Below, in pieces: positions 24,042-33,480 of a stretch of 64,000 bases of DNA. Each line of letters begins with the position of its first letter. Positions within the stretch are counted from its first letter, which is position 1. Source of the stretch: RUG100 sp050953405 (GTDB taxonomy: Bacteria > Bacillota > Clostridia > Peptostreptococcales > Anaerovoracaceae); assembly GCA_050953405.1 (NCBI GenBank), contig JBMNMP010000003.1, forward strand, positions 434,001-498,000. The letters run 5' to 3'. A program made the translations under genes and the position numbers. Below the pieces are notes generated by a model. That model ran no database searches, was not told the origin of the DNA, and saw only the letters and a list, made by a program, of their open reading frames with translations.

Positions 24042-25193
24042 ATGGTAAAGAAAATCGCGATCCTGGGCAGTACCGGATCCATTGGTACACAGGCGCTCGA
24101 TGTCTGCGATGAAAATAATGAAACGATGAAAGTGGTGGCTCTGGCCTGCGGTAAAAACGTGCGCCTGCTGTCACAACAGATAACAAAATATGCACCCGCT
24201 CTTGCGGTATGCGCCGAGGAAGCGGATGCACTGGAGCTGCAAAAGCAGCACCCGGGTACTGAGATCATGTACGGACGTGAGGGACTGATCGCAGCGGCTA
24301 CAGGCGACTGTGACATAGTGCTCAACGCTCTCATGGGAATCAGGGGACTGGAGCCCACTTATAAGGCGATCTGTGCCGGCCGCGATATCGCACTGGCTAA
24401 CAAGGAAACGCTGGTAGCCGGCGGCGAGCTGGTGATGAAGGCGGTCGCTGACAACAATGTACAGCTGCTGCCGGTGGATAGCGAACACAGCGCTATTTTT
24501 CAATGCCTGCAGGGAAACAGCGGCAATGCGATCTCGCGCATCCTGCTGACAGGCAGCGGCGGGCCGTTCAGGACATATTCGGCAGATGCCCTTCAGAGGG
24601 TGACCAGGGAGCAGGCCCTGAGGCATCCGCGCTGGAAGATGGGACCGAAGATCACTATCGATTCGGCCACCATGATGAACAAGGGACTGGAAGTGATCGA
24701 AGCCAAGTGGCTCTTCGGTGTGGATATCGATCAGATACAGGTGGTCATCCATCCGCAGAGCATCGTGCATTCGATGGTGGAATTCGAGGACAGCGCGGTG
24801 ATCGCGCAGCTGGGCGTGCCCGATATGAAGGTGCCTATCGCTTATGCCCTCACATATCCGAGGAGGGTGAAAAACGACTTTGAGAAGCTGGATTTTTCGA
24901 AGGCCATGGATCTGAAATTCGAAAAGCCGGATATGGAAAAATTCCGCTGTCTCAAGATAGCTTATGAGGCGATAACAGCCGGAGGCGCTGCACCTGTTAT
25001 CATGAACGGCGCCAACGAAGTGCTGGTGGACCTCTTCCTGAAGGGGAAGATCAGGTTCACTCAGATAACGAGGTATTTGGAAAATATAATGAACCAGAGC
25101 TATGAGGGCGGGGAGATGACCCTCGAAGGCATACTGGCTGTCGACGAGGAAGTCCGGGCCAGGACTCTGGAAATGTGCGGGGAAAGTGAATGA
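24042..25193 (+). CDS. dxr: 1-deoxy-D-xylulose-5-phosphate reductoisomerase
   Basis: Second step of the MEP isoprenoid pathway, NADPH-dependent. 383 residues with the NADPH site ILGSTGSIGTQALDV, ALANKETLVAGGELV, the metal/substrate segment LLPVDSEHSAIFQCLQG and the GSGGPFR and TIDSATMMNKGLEVIEA motifs. Supplies precursors used by uppS in the same operon; ispG two genes on belongs to the same pathway. Confidence 0.97.
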   Translation: MVKKIAILGSTGSIGTQALDVCDENNETMKVVALACGKNVRLLSQQITKYAPALAVCAEEADALELQKQHPGTEIMYGREGLIAAATGDCDIVLNALMGIRGLEPTYKAICAGRDIALANKETLVAGGELVMKAVADNNVQLLPVDSEHSAIFQCLQGNSGNAISRILLTGSGGPFRTYSADALQRVTREQALRHPRWKMGPKITIDSATMMNKGLEVIEAKWLFGVDIDQIQVVIHPQSIVHSMVEFEDSAVIAQLGVPDMKVPIAYALTYPRRVKNDFEKLDFSKAMDLKFEKPDMEKFRCLKIAYEAITAGGAAPVIMNGANEVLVDLFLKGKIRFTQITRYLENIMNQSYEGGEMTLEGILAVDEEVRARTLEMCGESE

Positions 25194-26200
25194 CAATAAT
25201 ATATGCGATATTAATGTTCTGTTTTCTGATATTGATACATGAATTCGGGCATTTTATAGCAGCAAAGGGCTGCGGGGTACAGGTCAATGAATTTGCGCTG
25301 GGCATGGGTCCTGCTATCTTCCAGAAGAAGAAAGGCGAGACCCTTTATTCACTGCGCTGTCTGCCGATAGGCGGATACTGCGCCATGGAGGGTGAAGATG
25401 AGGACTCAGAGAACCCGCGGGCTTTCAACCATAAAAAGGCGTGGCAGAAAGCCGTCATTGTATGCGCCGGGGCGGCGATGAACGTCATCCTGGCCATCAT
25501 ATTGATGTGCATCGTGACTTACTATATCGGCGTGGCTACGACGACGATAGCGGATTTCTCCAAGGGATCCCTGGCCCAGGAAGCGGGCCTCGCGTCCGGC
25601 GACCGCATCGTACAGATAGATAACCGGAAGATCAAAAAATGGGACGATGTCAGCGGAGTGCTGGAGGACAAGAAAAAGGGCGATGTGGTAGCGATAACTG
25701 TTGAAAGGGACGGCGCCAGAAAGGTCGTGGAAACACCTCTGATCAGGGCGTCAGGCAGGACGATGATCGGGATCACACCGAAGATGGAGAAAAACGCGGG
25801 ACTGGCTGTGGTCCAGGGGTTCAAATCCACCTGGGGACTAACCAAACAGATGTATGATATCATCAGGCAGCTGGTTACCGGAAAGGTATCCACAAAACAG
25901 CTGTCGGGCCCGGTAGGTATCGTGGCCATAGTGGGGCAGACCGCAAAACAGGGCGTCATCTATCTGATCTATCTGATGGCGCTGATCAGTCTCAACCTGG
26001 GAGTATTCAACATGCTGCCGTTTCCGGCACTGGACGGAGGGCGGCTTGCATTCATAGTGATAAGAAAGATCACGGGCAAAGTGATCACAGATTCCATCGA
26101 GGCGAAGGTGAACCTTGCGGGTCTGATGTTGCTGTTCGGCCTGATGATATATGTGACCTGGAACGATATAATGCGGTTCATAGTGCCGCACTTCCAGTAA
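25190..26200 (+). CDS. rseP: RIP metalloprotease RseP/RasP
   Basis: Site-2 intramembrane zinc protease that cuts anti-sigma factors and signal peptide remnants within the membrane. 336 residues: HEFGHFIAAK (zinc HExxH-type site) in the first helix, one PDZ domain (about residues 115-185, with GLASGDRIVQIDNRKIKKW), and the LDGGRLAF motif (third zinc ligand) near residue 280. Start overlaps dxr (ATGA). Confidence 0.95.
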   Translation: MTIIYAILMFCFLILIHEFGHFIAAKGCGVQVNEFALGMGPAIFQKKKGETLYSLRCLPIGGYCAMEGEDEDSENPRAFNHKKAWQKAVIVCAGAAMNVILAIILMCIVTYYIGVATTTIADFSKGSLAQEAGLASGDRIVQIDNRKIKKWDDVSGVLEDKKKGDVVAITVERDGARKVVETPLIRASGRTMIGITPKMEKNAGLAVVQGFKSTWGLTKQMYDIIRQLVTGKVSTKQLSGPVGIVAIVGQTAKQGVIYLIYLMALISLNLGVFNMLPFPALDGGRLAFIVIRKITGKVITDSIEAKVNLAGLMLLFGLMIYVTWNDIMRFIVPHFQ

Positions 26201-26216
26201 GCTGAGGAGGCATTCG

Positions 26217-27260
26217 ATGACAAGAGCGGTACAATGCGGAAGCGTACAGATCGGCGGCGGAGCCCCGGTATCCATACAGTCGATGACGAATACGGATACC
26301 AGAGACGTGGCCGCTACTGCAGCCCAGATAAAGAAACTGCAGCAGGCCGGCTGTGAGATAATCAGACTGGCGATACCTGACATGGCTGCGGCAAAGGCCT
26401 TTGGAGAGATACGAAAAGAAGTAGATATCCCCATGGTGGCCGATATACATTTTGATTACCGTCTTGCGATCGCGGCCATAGAGAACGGTGCCCACAAGAT
26501 ACGCATCAATCCGGGCAACATCGGCGGGCGCGACAAGGTGACGGCGGTGGTCAGAGCTGCCAGAGAGCACGGCATACCCATCAGGGTCGGCGTCAACTCC
26601 GGATCCCTGGAGAAGGATATACTGAAGAGGGACGGCGGAGTGACCGCGTCCGGGCTGGTGGAGAGCGCCTTGAGACAGGTAAAGGTCCTTGAGGATATGA
26701 ACTTCCGCGACATCGTGATCTCGCTGAAATCTTCGGACGTGAAGATGAACACCGAAGCTTACCGCCTCATTTCCTCAAAGTGCGATTATCCACTGCACAT
26801 CGGGGTGACCGAGGCGGGGACCCCTGAAGTGGGCAAAATAAAGTCGGCTGTAGGTCTGGGTACGCTGCTGCTGGAGGGCATCGGGGACACCATGCGGGTC
26901 TCGCTGACGGGTGACCCTGTCGAGGAAGTACTGACGGCAAGGAAGATACTGGCGGCGGCAGGTCTCAGGAAGGAAGCCATAAACTTCGTGTCCTGTCCCA
27001 CATGTGGCCGCACCAGGGTGGATCTGGTGAACATCGCTCAGGAAATCGAAGAAGCGGTCTCTACACTGAAACCCAGCAGGGAGATAACGGTAGCCGTCAT
27101 GGGCTGCGAAGTGAACGGACCAGGTGAGGCGCGGGAAGCCGATATCGGCGTGGCCTGCGGCAGCGGGAAGGGCATCATATTCTCGCGGGGCGAGACGATA
27201 AAGACGGTAGACGAGAGTAAGATAACTGAAGAGATAGTGAAAATGGTAAGGGAGATATGA
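26217..27260 (+). CDS. ispG: 4-hydroxy-3-methylbut-2-enyl-diphosphate synthase
   Basis: [4Fe-4S] enzyme of the MEP pathway, using ferredoxin or flavodoxin. 347 residues with the TIM barrel start PVSIQSMTNTDTRD, IRINPGNIGG, and the C-terminal cluster ligands SCPTCGRT and MGCEVNGPGEA. AGGAGG precedes the ATG. Its stop overlaps the polC start as ATGA, so synthesis is coupled. Confidence 0.97.
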   Translation: MTRAVQCGSVQIGGGAPVSIQSMTNTDTRDVAATAAQIKKLQQAGCEIIRLAIPDMAAAKAFGEIRKEVDIPMVADIHFDYRLAIAAIENGAHKIRINPGNIGGRDKVTAVVRAAREHGIPIRVGVNSGSLEKDILKRDGGVTASGLVESALRQVKVLEDMNFRDIVISLKSSDVKMNTEAYRLISSKCDYPLHIGVTEAGTPEVGKIKSAVGLGTLLLEGIGDTMRVSLTGDPVEEVLTARKILAAAGLRKEAINFVSCPTCGRTRVDLVNIAQEIEEAVSTLKPSREITVAVMGCEVNGPGEAREADIGVACGSGKGIIFSRGETIKTVDESKITEEIVKMVREI

Positions 27261-30200
27261 GAATACTGGAACCGTATTTAAAAGATGGTTATCAATATGA
27301 GGTGACTCACGGCACGGTGATACGCGAGAGCGGAGCGCTGCGTCTGGAAATCCACCTCAATTTTGTTGTGCCTTTCAAAGAGCTTCCGGCTGTCAAGCAG
27401 AGGGTCATGGATATGATACCGGGACTGACGGACGTGGAGCTGGTATTTAAATACGATGACATGGCAGAGGATCGCGGAGAAGTCATCAGGGACTATCTGG
27501 ACTATATGATCGCTTATGCCGAGCGCAAGGGCGGTGCGGTCGCCAATGCCATCGAACAGGAGCGTGTCCGTGAAGAAGAAGGCAGGCTGGTGGTCTCCGC
27601 TCTGGGACAGAGGGCTGTGGAGCTGCTGAACGACAAGGTGGCCTCCGGATTTTCACACATGCTAAACCGTGCCTTCGATTACGATATGGATGTCATCTTT
27701 GAAAACGACAGCGAAAAATATGCGGAGACAATCAGTACAGTAAAATCGGACCTCGAGAAGCCGGTCGTCAAACGTGCGGCCGCTGCGGCAGGGAACAAGG
27801 CAAAGATCGTGCCCATCAGGGGAGACAGATTGTTCGGCAGGAACTTCAGCGATGAGCCTCAGGAAATGAGGTCCATTGCCGAGGGTGATGAAGCGGTGAC
27901 TGTAGAGGGCGAGATCTTCAGCGTGGAGACCAGGGAAGTGAAAAACAACAAGGTCCTCGTGAAATTCCTCTTTTCTGACCGCACTACTTCCATGTGCAGC
28001 AAATTCTTTATTAAAGAAGAAAAGTGGCAGCAGATCAGCGGCGAGATCAAAGAAGGCGCCTGCGTGCGCGTGAACGGGAACCTGGAATGGGATTCCTTTG
28101 ATAATGCTACCGTGCTCATGGCCCGGGGCATCAGGAAGGCGAGAAAGACCGAGCGCACGGATGAAGCCGAGGTGAAGAGGGTGGAGCTGCACTGCCACAC
28201 CAAGATGAGCGCCATGGATGGACTCAACGAGGCCGAAGATATCGTGAAGAAGGCCATCGCCTGGGGCCAGCCGGCCGTTGCCATTACCGATCACGGCGTG
28301 GTCCAGAGCTTTCCTGCTGCTGCCCATGCGGCGGGCGACAAGATCAAGATCATCTACGGCATGGAGGGCTATGTCTTTGAAGATAAAGACTGCATCCGTG
28401 AAGACGGCAGCATCGATTACAAGAAGACCGGCGTCAACCACATCATACTGATCGCCAGGAACCAGACGGGGCTGCTGAATCTCTACAAGCTGGTCTCCAT
28501 GTCGCATCTGGAGTACTTTTACCGCAAGCCGAGGCTGCCCAAGTCTGTGCTGGCAGCTTACCGCGAAGGCCTCATCATTGGCTCGGCCTGCGAAGCGGGC
28601 GAGGTTTTCCGTGCCATCACGGGCGGCAAACCTGAAGAAGAGATCGAAGAGATCGCCGGGTTCTATGATTATCTGGAGATACAGCCGCTGTGCAACAATC
28701 ACTTCATGATCGCCAAGGGCATCGCGGAATCGGAGGAAGACCTCAAAGAGTTCAACCTCAGAGTCATTCGCCTCGGCGACAAGCTGGGAAAGCCGGTGGT
28801 GGCCACTACCGATGCTCACTACGGCGATAAAGAGGAAGCTATATACAGGAATATCCTCATGCACGGGCAGGGCTTTGCGGACGAGGGCGGCCAGGGCCTC
28901 TACCTGCGCACCACGGATGAGATGCTGGCGGAGTTCGATTATCTGGAACCGGAGCTGGCAAAGAAGATAGTCATCGATAATACGAGGATGATCGCCGACA
29001 TGTGCGATGATCTGCAGCCGGTGCCCTCGGAGAAATGTCCCCCCAAGATCGAGAACTCGGAGAAGATCCTCAGGGACGAGTGCGAGCACAGAGCGGCCGA
29101 GAAATACGGTTCGCCGCTGCCGCAGCCCATCAGGGAAAGGCTGGATAAAGAGCTGGATTCTATCATCGGCAACGGCTATGCGGTCATGTACGTGGCCGCC
29201 AAGATGCTGGTGGACAAGTCGATGTCCGACGGGTATCTGGTAGGGTCCCGGGGCTCTGTAGGATCTTCATTTGCGGCCACCATGGCAGGGATCACTGAGG
29301 TGAATCCTCTGGCACCGCATTATATCTGCCCCAAGTGCAAACATCTTGAGTGGGGCGATGAGAATGAATATGACTGCGGCGTTGATATGCCGACGAAGGT
29401 ATGCCCCGAGTGCGGCACAGTGATGGATCAGGACGGCTTTTCGATACCGTTCGAGACCTTCCTGGGATTCTATGGCGACAAGGAACCTGATATAGACCTC
29501 AACTTTGCCGGTGAATACCAGAGCACGGCACATAAATATGTAGAAGAAATATTCGGAAGCGAAAACGTATACAAGGCGGGGACCATCGGAACGGTCAAGG
29601 GAAAGACCGCTTACGGTTTTGTGATGAAATATTTTGAGGAGACCGGCCAGGCGGCCAACAAATACGAGATCGATCGCCTTACGCAGAACTGTACCGGCGT
29701 CAAGAGGACCACAGGTCAGCATCCGGGCGGCATCATCATCGTGCCCCGCGGACGCGAGATCTACGAATTCTGCCCTGTGCAGCATCCGGCCAACGATTCC
29801 AAGACAGACATCGTGACTACACATTTCGATTATCACAGCATCGACCAGAACCTGCTCAAGCTGGATATCCTGGGCCATGATGTACCCTCGATGATCAGGC
29901 ATCTTCAGGATATGACCGGGGTGGATCCGCTGACCGTGCCCCTGAAAGACGAAAAGGTGATCGGCATCTTCAACGGCATCGAAAGCCTAGACATCAAGGA
30001 TCCGGACTACAGGTTCCGCCACGGCAGTTACGGGATCCCGGAGTTCGGCACCAAGTTCACGCGCCAGATGCTGGACGACACCAAACCCGACAAGTTCGCC
30101 GATCTGGTGCGCATATCCGGCTTTTCACACGGTACCGACGTTTGGGTCAACAACGCTCAGGAGCTGATCCGCAGCGGAGAGGCTACCATGAAGGAAGCCA

Positions 30201-30907
30201 TCTCGGCACGGGACGATATCATGAACTATCTGATCCTCAAGGGCGTACCCAAGGGCGAAGCCTTCCAGATCATGGAGAAGGTAAGGAAGGGCAAGGGAGT
30301 CACCGACGAGCGCGTGGCCCTCATGAAGGAACACGGCGTTCCGGACTGGTACATAGAGTCCTGCAAGAAGATCAAGTATATGTTCCCGCGCGCGCACGCG
30401 GTAGCTTATGTAATGATGTCGTACCGTATTGCTTATTACAAAGTCTACTACCCCGTGGAGTTCTATGCGGTCTATCTGACAACCAAGATCGCCGACTTCA
30501 ACTGGGAAGTGATCAGGAACGGCGCTGCCAGCTGCCTTGACAGGATCGACGCTATCGGCCTCAAGGGAAAAAACGCGACTGACAAGGAAAAGGACGAGGT
30601 CACGGTGCTCGAGGTCTGCTATGAAATGTTCTATCGCGGATATCAATTCGAGGATCCGTCGCTGGAGCACTCAAAAGCCATGCAGTTCACGGTGCGAGAG
30701 GGACGCGTGGTGGTGCCCCTTTGCGGCTTGAACGGCGTCGGAGAGACGGTAAGCCGGGCAATCGAAGAAGCTCAGCATGACAAGCCGTTCGAGACCGTTG
30801 AAGATATGCAGGTGAGGGCCAAAGTCAACAGTGCCGCCATTGAATCGCTGCGTCTCGCGGGCGTGATCGACGGCATGCCGGAAACCGATCAGATGTGCCT
30901 CTTTTAG
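27257..30907 (+). CDS. polC: PolC-type DNA polymerase III alpha subunit lacking the exonuclease domain
   Basis: The main replicative polymerase of low-GC Gram-positives. Order seen: a shortened N-terminal region (about 1-200), OB fold (about 213-295), PHP domain starting VELHCHTKMSAMDG (309) with ITDHG and ATTDAHY, a Cys4 zinc module (CPKCKH ... CPECG), palm with PDIDLNF (catalytic Asp pair near 744), fingers (TGVKRTTGQHPGGI) and a C-terminal clamp-binding QMCLF. At 1216 residues it is roughly 220 shorter than Bacillus PolC. The DnaQ-like exonuclease normally inserted in the PHP domain after the GVEAYL segment is absent: GMEGYVFEDKDC (369-380) runs within about 15 residues into NHIILIARNQTGLLNLYKLVS. 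The reading frame is intact. Start overlaps ispG. Confidence 0.95.
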   Translation: MRILEPYLKDGYQYEVTHGTVIRESGALRLEIHLNFVVPFKELPAVKQRVMDMIPGLTDVELVFKYDDMAEDRGEVIRDYLDYMIAYAERKGGAVANAIEQERVREEEGRLVVSALGQRAVELLNDKVASGFSHMLNRAFDYDMDVIFENDSEKYAETISTVKSDLEKPVVKRAAAAAGNKAKIVPIRGDRLFGRNFSDEPQEMRSIAEGDEAVTVEGEIFSVETREVKNNKVLVKFLFSDRTTSMCSKFFIKEEKWQQISGEIKEGACVRVNGNLEWDSFDNATVLMARGIRKARKTERTDEAEVKRVELHCHTKMSAMDGLNEAEDIVKKAIAWGQPAVAITDHGVVQSFPAAAHAAGDKIKIIYGMEGYVFEDKDCIREDGSIDYKKTGVNHIILIARNQTGLLNLYKLVSMSHLEYFYRKPRLPKSVLAAYREGLIIGSACEAGEVFRAITGGKPEEEIEEIAGFYDYLEIQPLCNNHFMIAKGIAESEEDLKEFNLRVIRLGDKLGKPVVATTDAHYGDKEEAIYRNILMHGQGFADEGGQGLYLRTTDEMLAEFDYLEPELAKKIVIDNTRMIADMCDDLQPVPSEKCPPKIENSEKILRDECEHRAAEKYGSPLPQPIRERLDKELDSIIGNGYAVMYVAAKMLVDKSMSDGYLVGSRGSVGSSFAATMAGITEVNPLAPHYICPKCKHLEWGDENEYDCGVDMPTKVCPECGTVMDQDGFSIPFETFLGFYGDKEPDIDLNFAGEYQSTAHKYVEEIFGSENVYKAGTIGTVKGKTAYGFVMKYFEETGQAANKYEIDRLTQNCTGVKRTTGQHPGGIIIVPRGREIYEFCPVQHPANDSKTDIVTTHFDYHSIDQNLLKLDILGHDVPSMIRHLQDMTGVDPLTVPLKDEKVIGIFNGIESLDIKDPDYRFRHGSYGIPEFGTKFTRQMLDDTKPDKFADLVRISGFSHGTDVWVNNAQELIRSGEATMKEAISARDDIMNYLILKGVPKGEAFQIMEKVRKGKGVTDERVALMKEHGVPDWYIESCKKIKYMFPRAHAVAYVMMSYRIAYYKVYYPVEFYAVYLTTKIADFNWEVIRNGAASCLDRIDAIGLKGKNATDKEKDEVTVLEVCYEMFYRGYQFEDPSLEHSKAMQFTVREGRVVVPLCGLNGVGETVSRAIEEAQHDKPFETVEDMQVRAKVNSAAIESLRLAGVIDGMPETDQMCLF

Positions 30908-30952
30908 GGCGCTGATGACGGCGTTTTGTGTGCTCTGAGTGCAAAATACCGA

Positions 30953-30980
30953 TTGAATTAGAGGCAGAATCTGCTATAAT
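30953..30980 (+). promoter_or_regulatory. Promoter upstream of the MFS transporter gene
   Basis: TTGAAT (30953-30958), 16-bp spacer, TATAAT (30975-30980). Start near 30987, just before a strong terminator hairpin. Confidence 0.7.
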
Positions 30981-31002
30981 ACTTTATGAAACCGAGTTGC
31001 GG

Positions 31003-31044
31003 AAAGCGTAAGTCCAGGTTAGCTGGACTTACGCTTTTATTTTT
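31003..31044 (+). terminator. Terminator hairpin between promoter and MFS gene (possible attenuator)
   Basis: AAAGCGTAAGTCCAG, short loop, CTGGACTTACGCTTT, then TTATTTTT. A 15-bp perfect stem. Either it ends polC transcription, or, since a good promoter lies between polC and the hairpin, it conditionally stops transcription into the MFS gene. Confidence 0.88.
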
Positions 31045-31058
31045 GCGGAGGAAGAAAA

Positions 31059-32201
31059 ATGGAAAATCAAAACGGAAATAAGAAACTTGCGGTGTCCATA
31101 CTATCGCTTTCATTGCTGACAGTTATGGCCGGAGCGGCGGTCGCCCCGGCGCTGGATGTTATCAGGGAACATTTCAGTTCCGCCGGCAGTTTCGCGATAC
31201 AAATGGTGATCAGCATGCCGGCGATATTCATTGTGCTGACCAATCTGGTGTTCCCGGAGCTCTGCCGCAGGATCAGAGTGCGTTCCCTTTTGATGATAGG
31301 TCTGCTGCTGTATACGGTGGGCGGTGTAGCTGCCGGCGCTATGAACAGCATCGGCATGGTCCTCGCAGCGAGGGCGCTGGTGGGCATCGGGGTCGGCATA
31401 GTAATGCCGCTTTCTACCGGCTTGCTCCCTTACTATTTCTCCCGCGACAAGCAGGACATACTGATGGGTTACGCCTCTGCCATGAATCAGATGGGAGCTG
31501 CCGTGGCCACACTGATTTCCGGTGTGCTAGCCACATTCAGCTGGCGGGCGAGCTTTCTGGTATACCTGATGGGTCTCATCAGCATCGTGCTCTGTCTCAG
31601 ATATCTGCCAAACGACTATATTGGAGCGGAGAAAAAGAAGGGCGGCAGGGGCCTGTTCCGGAAAAATGCCAGCTTTGTCATCGCCATGTTCATCCTCATG
31701 GTCACCTTCTTCATATATCCGGCGGACTTCGCCATGGAAACCGTCAGCGCAGGTGTGATCGATCCCCGGTTCATTGCACCGATCATGGCCAGCATGGATC
31801 TCGTGGCCTTCTTCGGGGGGCTGGCCTTCGTTCATGTCAAACATTTAACAGGCCGCTGGATGCGCTTCGTCGCACCGCTGATGTTCCTCGCAGGGTATTT
31901 ACTGCTGCGCTTTCTCGGCGGATGGGCGGGGACTCTCCTGGGTTCCTGGATGATCGGCTTTGCCAACGGTCTTGGTATCCCGTTCATCATTGCCGCGGCC
32001 ACAAAAAAAGCGGGGCGGGCCGCAGCAGCTACGGTGATGCCCCTGATCTCAGCCGCACTCTATCTGGGACAGTTCCTCACGCCGATGATACTGTCGTGCG
32101 TGAGGGCTGCGGCCTCCGGTGTAAGCCACCTGCCGTATATGACGGCTATAGTGACCGCAGTTATCCTGGTGATCTGTTCGGCACAGATAAAAGAAGAATG
32201 A
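31059..32201 (+). CDS. Major facilitator superfamily transporter
   Basis: 380 residues, about 12 hydrophobic segments, MFS fold. Typical features: an acidic/basic loop between helices 2 and 3 (PELCRRIRVRSLLMIG) and a GIGVGIVMPLSTGLLPYY segment in helix 4/5. It looks like the drug/proton antiporter (EmrD/Bcr-like) group, but the substrate cannot be read from sequence. GCGGAGG precedes the ATG. Convergent with rodA, whose stop is 9 bases away. Confidence 0.85.
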   Translation: MENQNGNKKLAVSILSLSLLTVMAGAAVAPALDVIREHFSSAGSFAIQMVISMPAIFIVLTNLVFPELCRRIRVRSLLMIGLLLYTVGGVAAGAMNSIGMVLAARALVGIGVGIVMPLSTGLLPYYFSRDKQDILMGYASAMNQMGAAVATLISGVLATFSWRASFLVYLMGLISIVLCLRYLPNDYIGAEKKKGGRGLFRKNASFVIAMFILMVTFFIYPADFAMETVSAGVIDPRFIAPIMASMDLVAFFGGLAFVHVKHLTGRWMRFVAPLMFLAGYLLLRFLGGWAGTLLGSWMIGFANGLGIPFIIAAATKKAGRAAAATVMPLISAALYLGQFLTPMILSCVRAAASGVSHLPYMTAIVTAVILVICSAQIKEE

Positions 32202-32210
32202 AATCGCTGC

Positions 32211-33317
32211 TTAGAACTGGACGCCCCTGTTTCTGATGGCTACGTTGATCACAAGACCGACTGCCATCATGTTCGCCAGCACGGACGAACCTCCGTAACT
32301 GATGAAGGGAAGGGTGATGCCGGTGACCGGCATGATGCCCATGGTCATTGCGATATTCTCGAATATCTGGAAAGTGAACATGGCGACGATGCCGATAACG
32401 ATCAGCTGTCCGTACATATCTTTACAGGCGCGGGCCACTTTCATGATGGCGTAAGTGAACCAGATGTAGATCGCGATCAGTACCGCACCTCCGATGAATC
32501 CGAGTTCTTCGATGAGTACTGAGAACACAAAATCGGAGTTCCTGACGGGCAGGAATTCCAATCCCTTCTGGGTACCGTTGAAAAGTCCCTTGCCGAAAAA
32601 TCCTCCGGAACCGATGGCAACTTTTGATTGGTATACCTGATAGTTGGCACCTATCGACAGGTTGCTGGGGTGCAGGAAGGCATCTATTCTTTCTTTCTGA
32701 TGGCTCTGCATGAACTGATAGGAGATAGGTACAAAGATGGCGACCAGGCCGCAGCACTTTGCAAACAGAGCACCATCGATACCTGCATAAAAGAGCATCA
32801 CTACCCAGATCATCATGAATACGAGAGCGCTGCCGAGGTCCTGCACGAGGACGATCCCGATGAAGGGAGCCGCATAGAGCAGGGCTTTGAGCACGTTCAC
32901 AAATGAATAGAGTTCGTCTTTGTGCTTCTGGTAGTAATTCGCCATCAGCAGTATGAACGTTATCTTGACTATTTCTGAAGGCTGGAATGTCGTGAATCCC
33001 AGGTTGATCCAGGAACGGGCACCGTTCAGTTCCAGGCCGAGTCCCGGTATGTAGACCAGTAACAGGAAGATGAGAGAGCCTATATACAGCTTTTTTTCTA
33101 TATCCTGAAAGACCTGATAGTCCATATTGGCAATGACAACGACCGCTGCAAATCCCACTACATATGCCAGGGCTTGTATGAGCACGGTGTGATCCTTGAA
33201 GTGACCGTCTTCATACGATGTGGTGATCATCATTATGATACTGATCACCGCCAGCGCTGCGGGCAGGAATAGCAGAGGTTTGTATATTCCCTTGAAAAGA
33301 TTGTTAAAATACTTCAT
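32211..33317 (-). CDS. rodA: Rod shape-determining protein RodA (SEDS glycosyltransferase)
   Basis: Peptidoglycan glycosyltransferase of the SEDS family that polymerises lipid II with PBP2. 368 residues with ten hydrophobic segments. Signatures: GARSWINLGFTTFQPSEIVK (the conserved Trp-containing loop), VLVQDLGSALV (the essential Asp) and the C-terminal GITLPFISYGGSS. I chose the ATG at 33317 (MKYFNNLF) with GAAAGG upstream; a longer start at 33350 is possible. It is apart from the mre cluster and has its own promoter. Confidence 0.94.
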   Translation of the reverse strand: MKYFNNLFKGIYKPLLFLPAALAVISIIMMITTSYEDGHFKDHTVLIQALAYVVGFAAVVVIANMDYQVFQDIEKKLYIGSLIFLLLVYIPGLGLELNGARSWINLGFTTFQPSEIVKITFILLMANYYQKHKDELYSFVNVLKALLYAAPFIGIVLVQDLGSALVFMMIWVVMLFYAGIDGALFAKCCGLVAIFVPISYQFMQSHQKERIDAFLHPSNLSIGANYQVYQSKVAIGSGGFFGKGLFNGTQKGLEFLPVRNSDFVFSVLIEELGFIGGAVLIAIYIWFTYAIMKVARACKDMYGQLIVIGIVAMFTFQIFENIAMTMGIMPVTGITLPFISYGGSSVLANMMAVGLVINVAIRNRGVQF

Positions 33318-33357
33318 TCTTTGCCTTTCATTTTCTTGACATGAGGTCAACAGTCAC

Positions 33358-33386
33358 ATTATAATATTCACGTATGATTATATCAA
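33358..33386 (-). promoter_or_regulatory. Promoter of rodA
   Basis: Minus strand TTGATA (33381-33386), 17 bp, TATAAT (33358-33363). Confidence 0.75.
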
Positions 33387-33480
33387 GTTTTTAATTATAT
33401 GTAATACAAAAGATCTCTTTTCTTTCAATCAGAGACTTAGAATAACAACAATCGCGGATTGAAAGGAGGTGTTTTTATAT

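Noticed and set aside
33469..33480. GTG start for RNase Y
   Set aside because: Same situation: the GTG overlaps the Shine-Dalgarno, and ATG at 33481 is correctly spaced.
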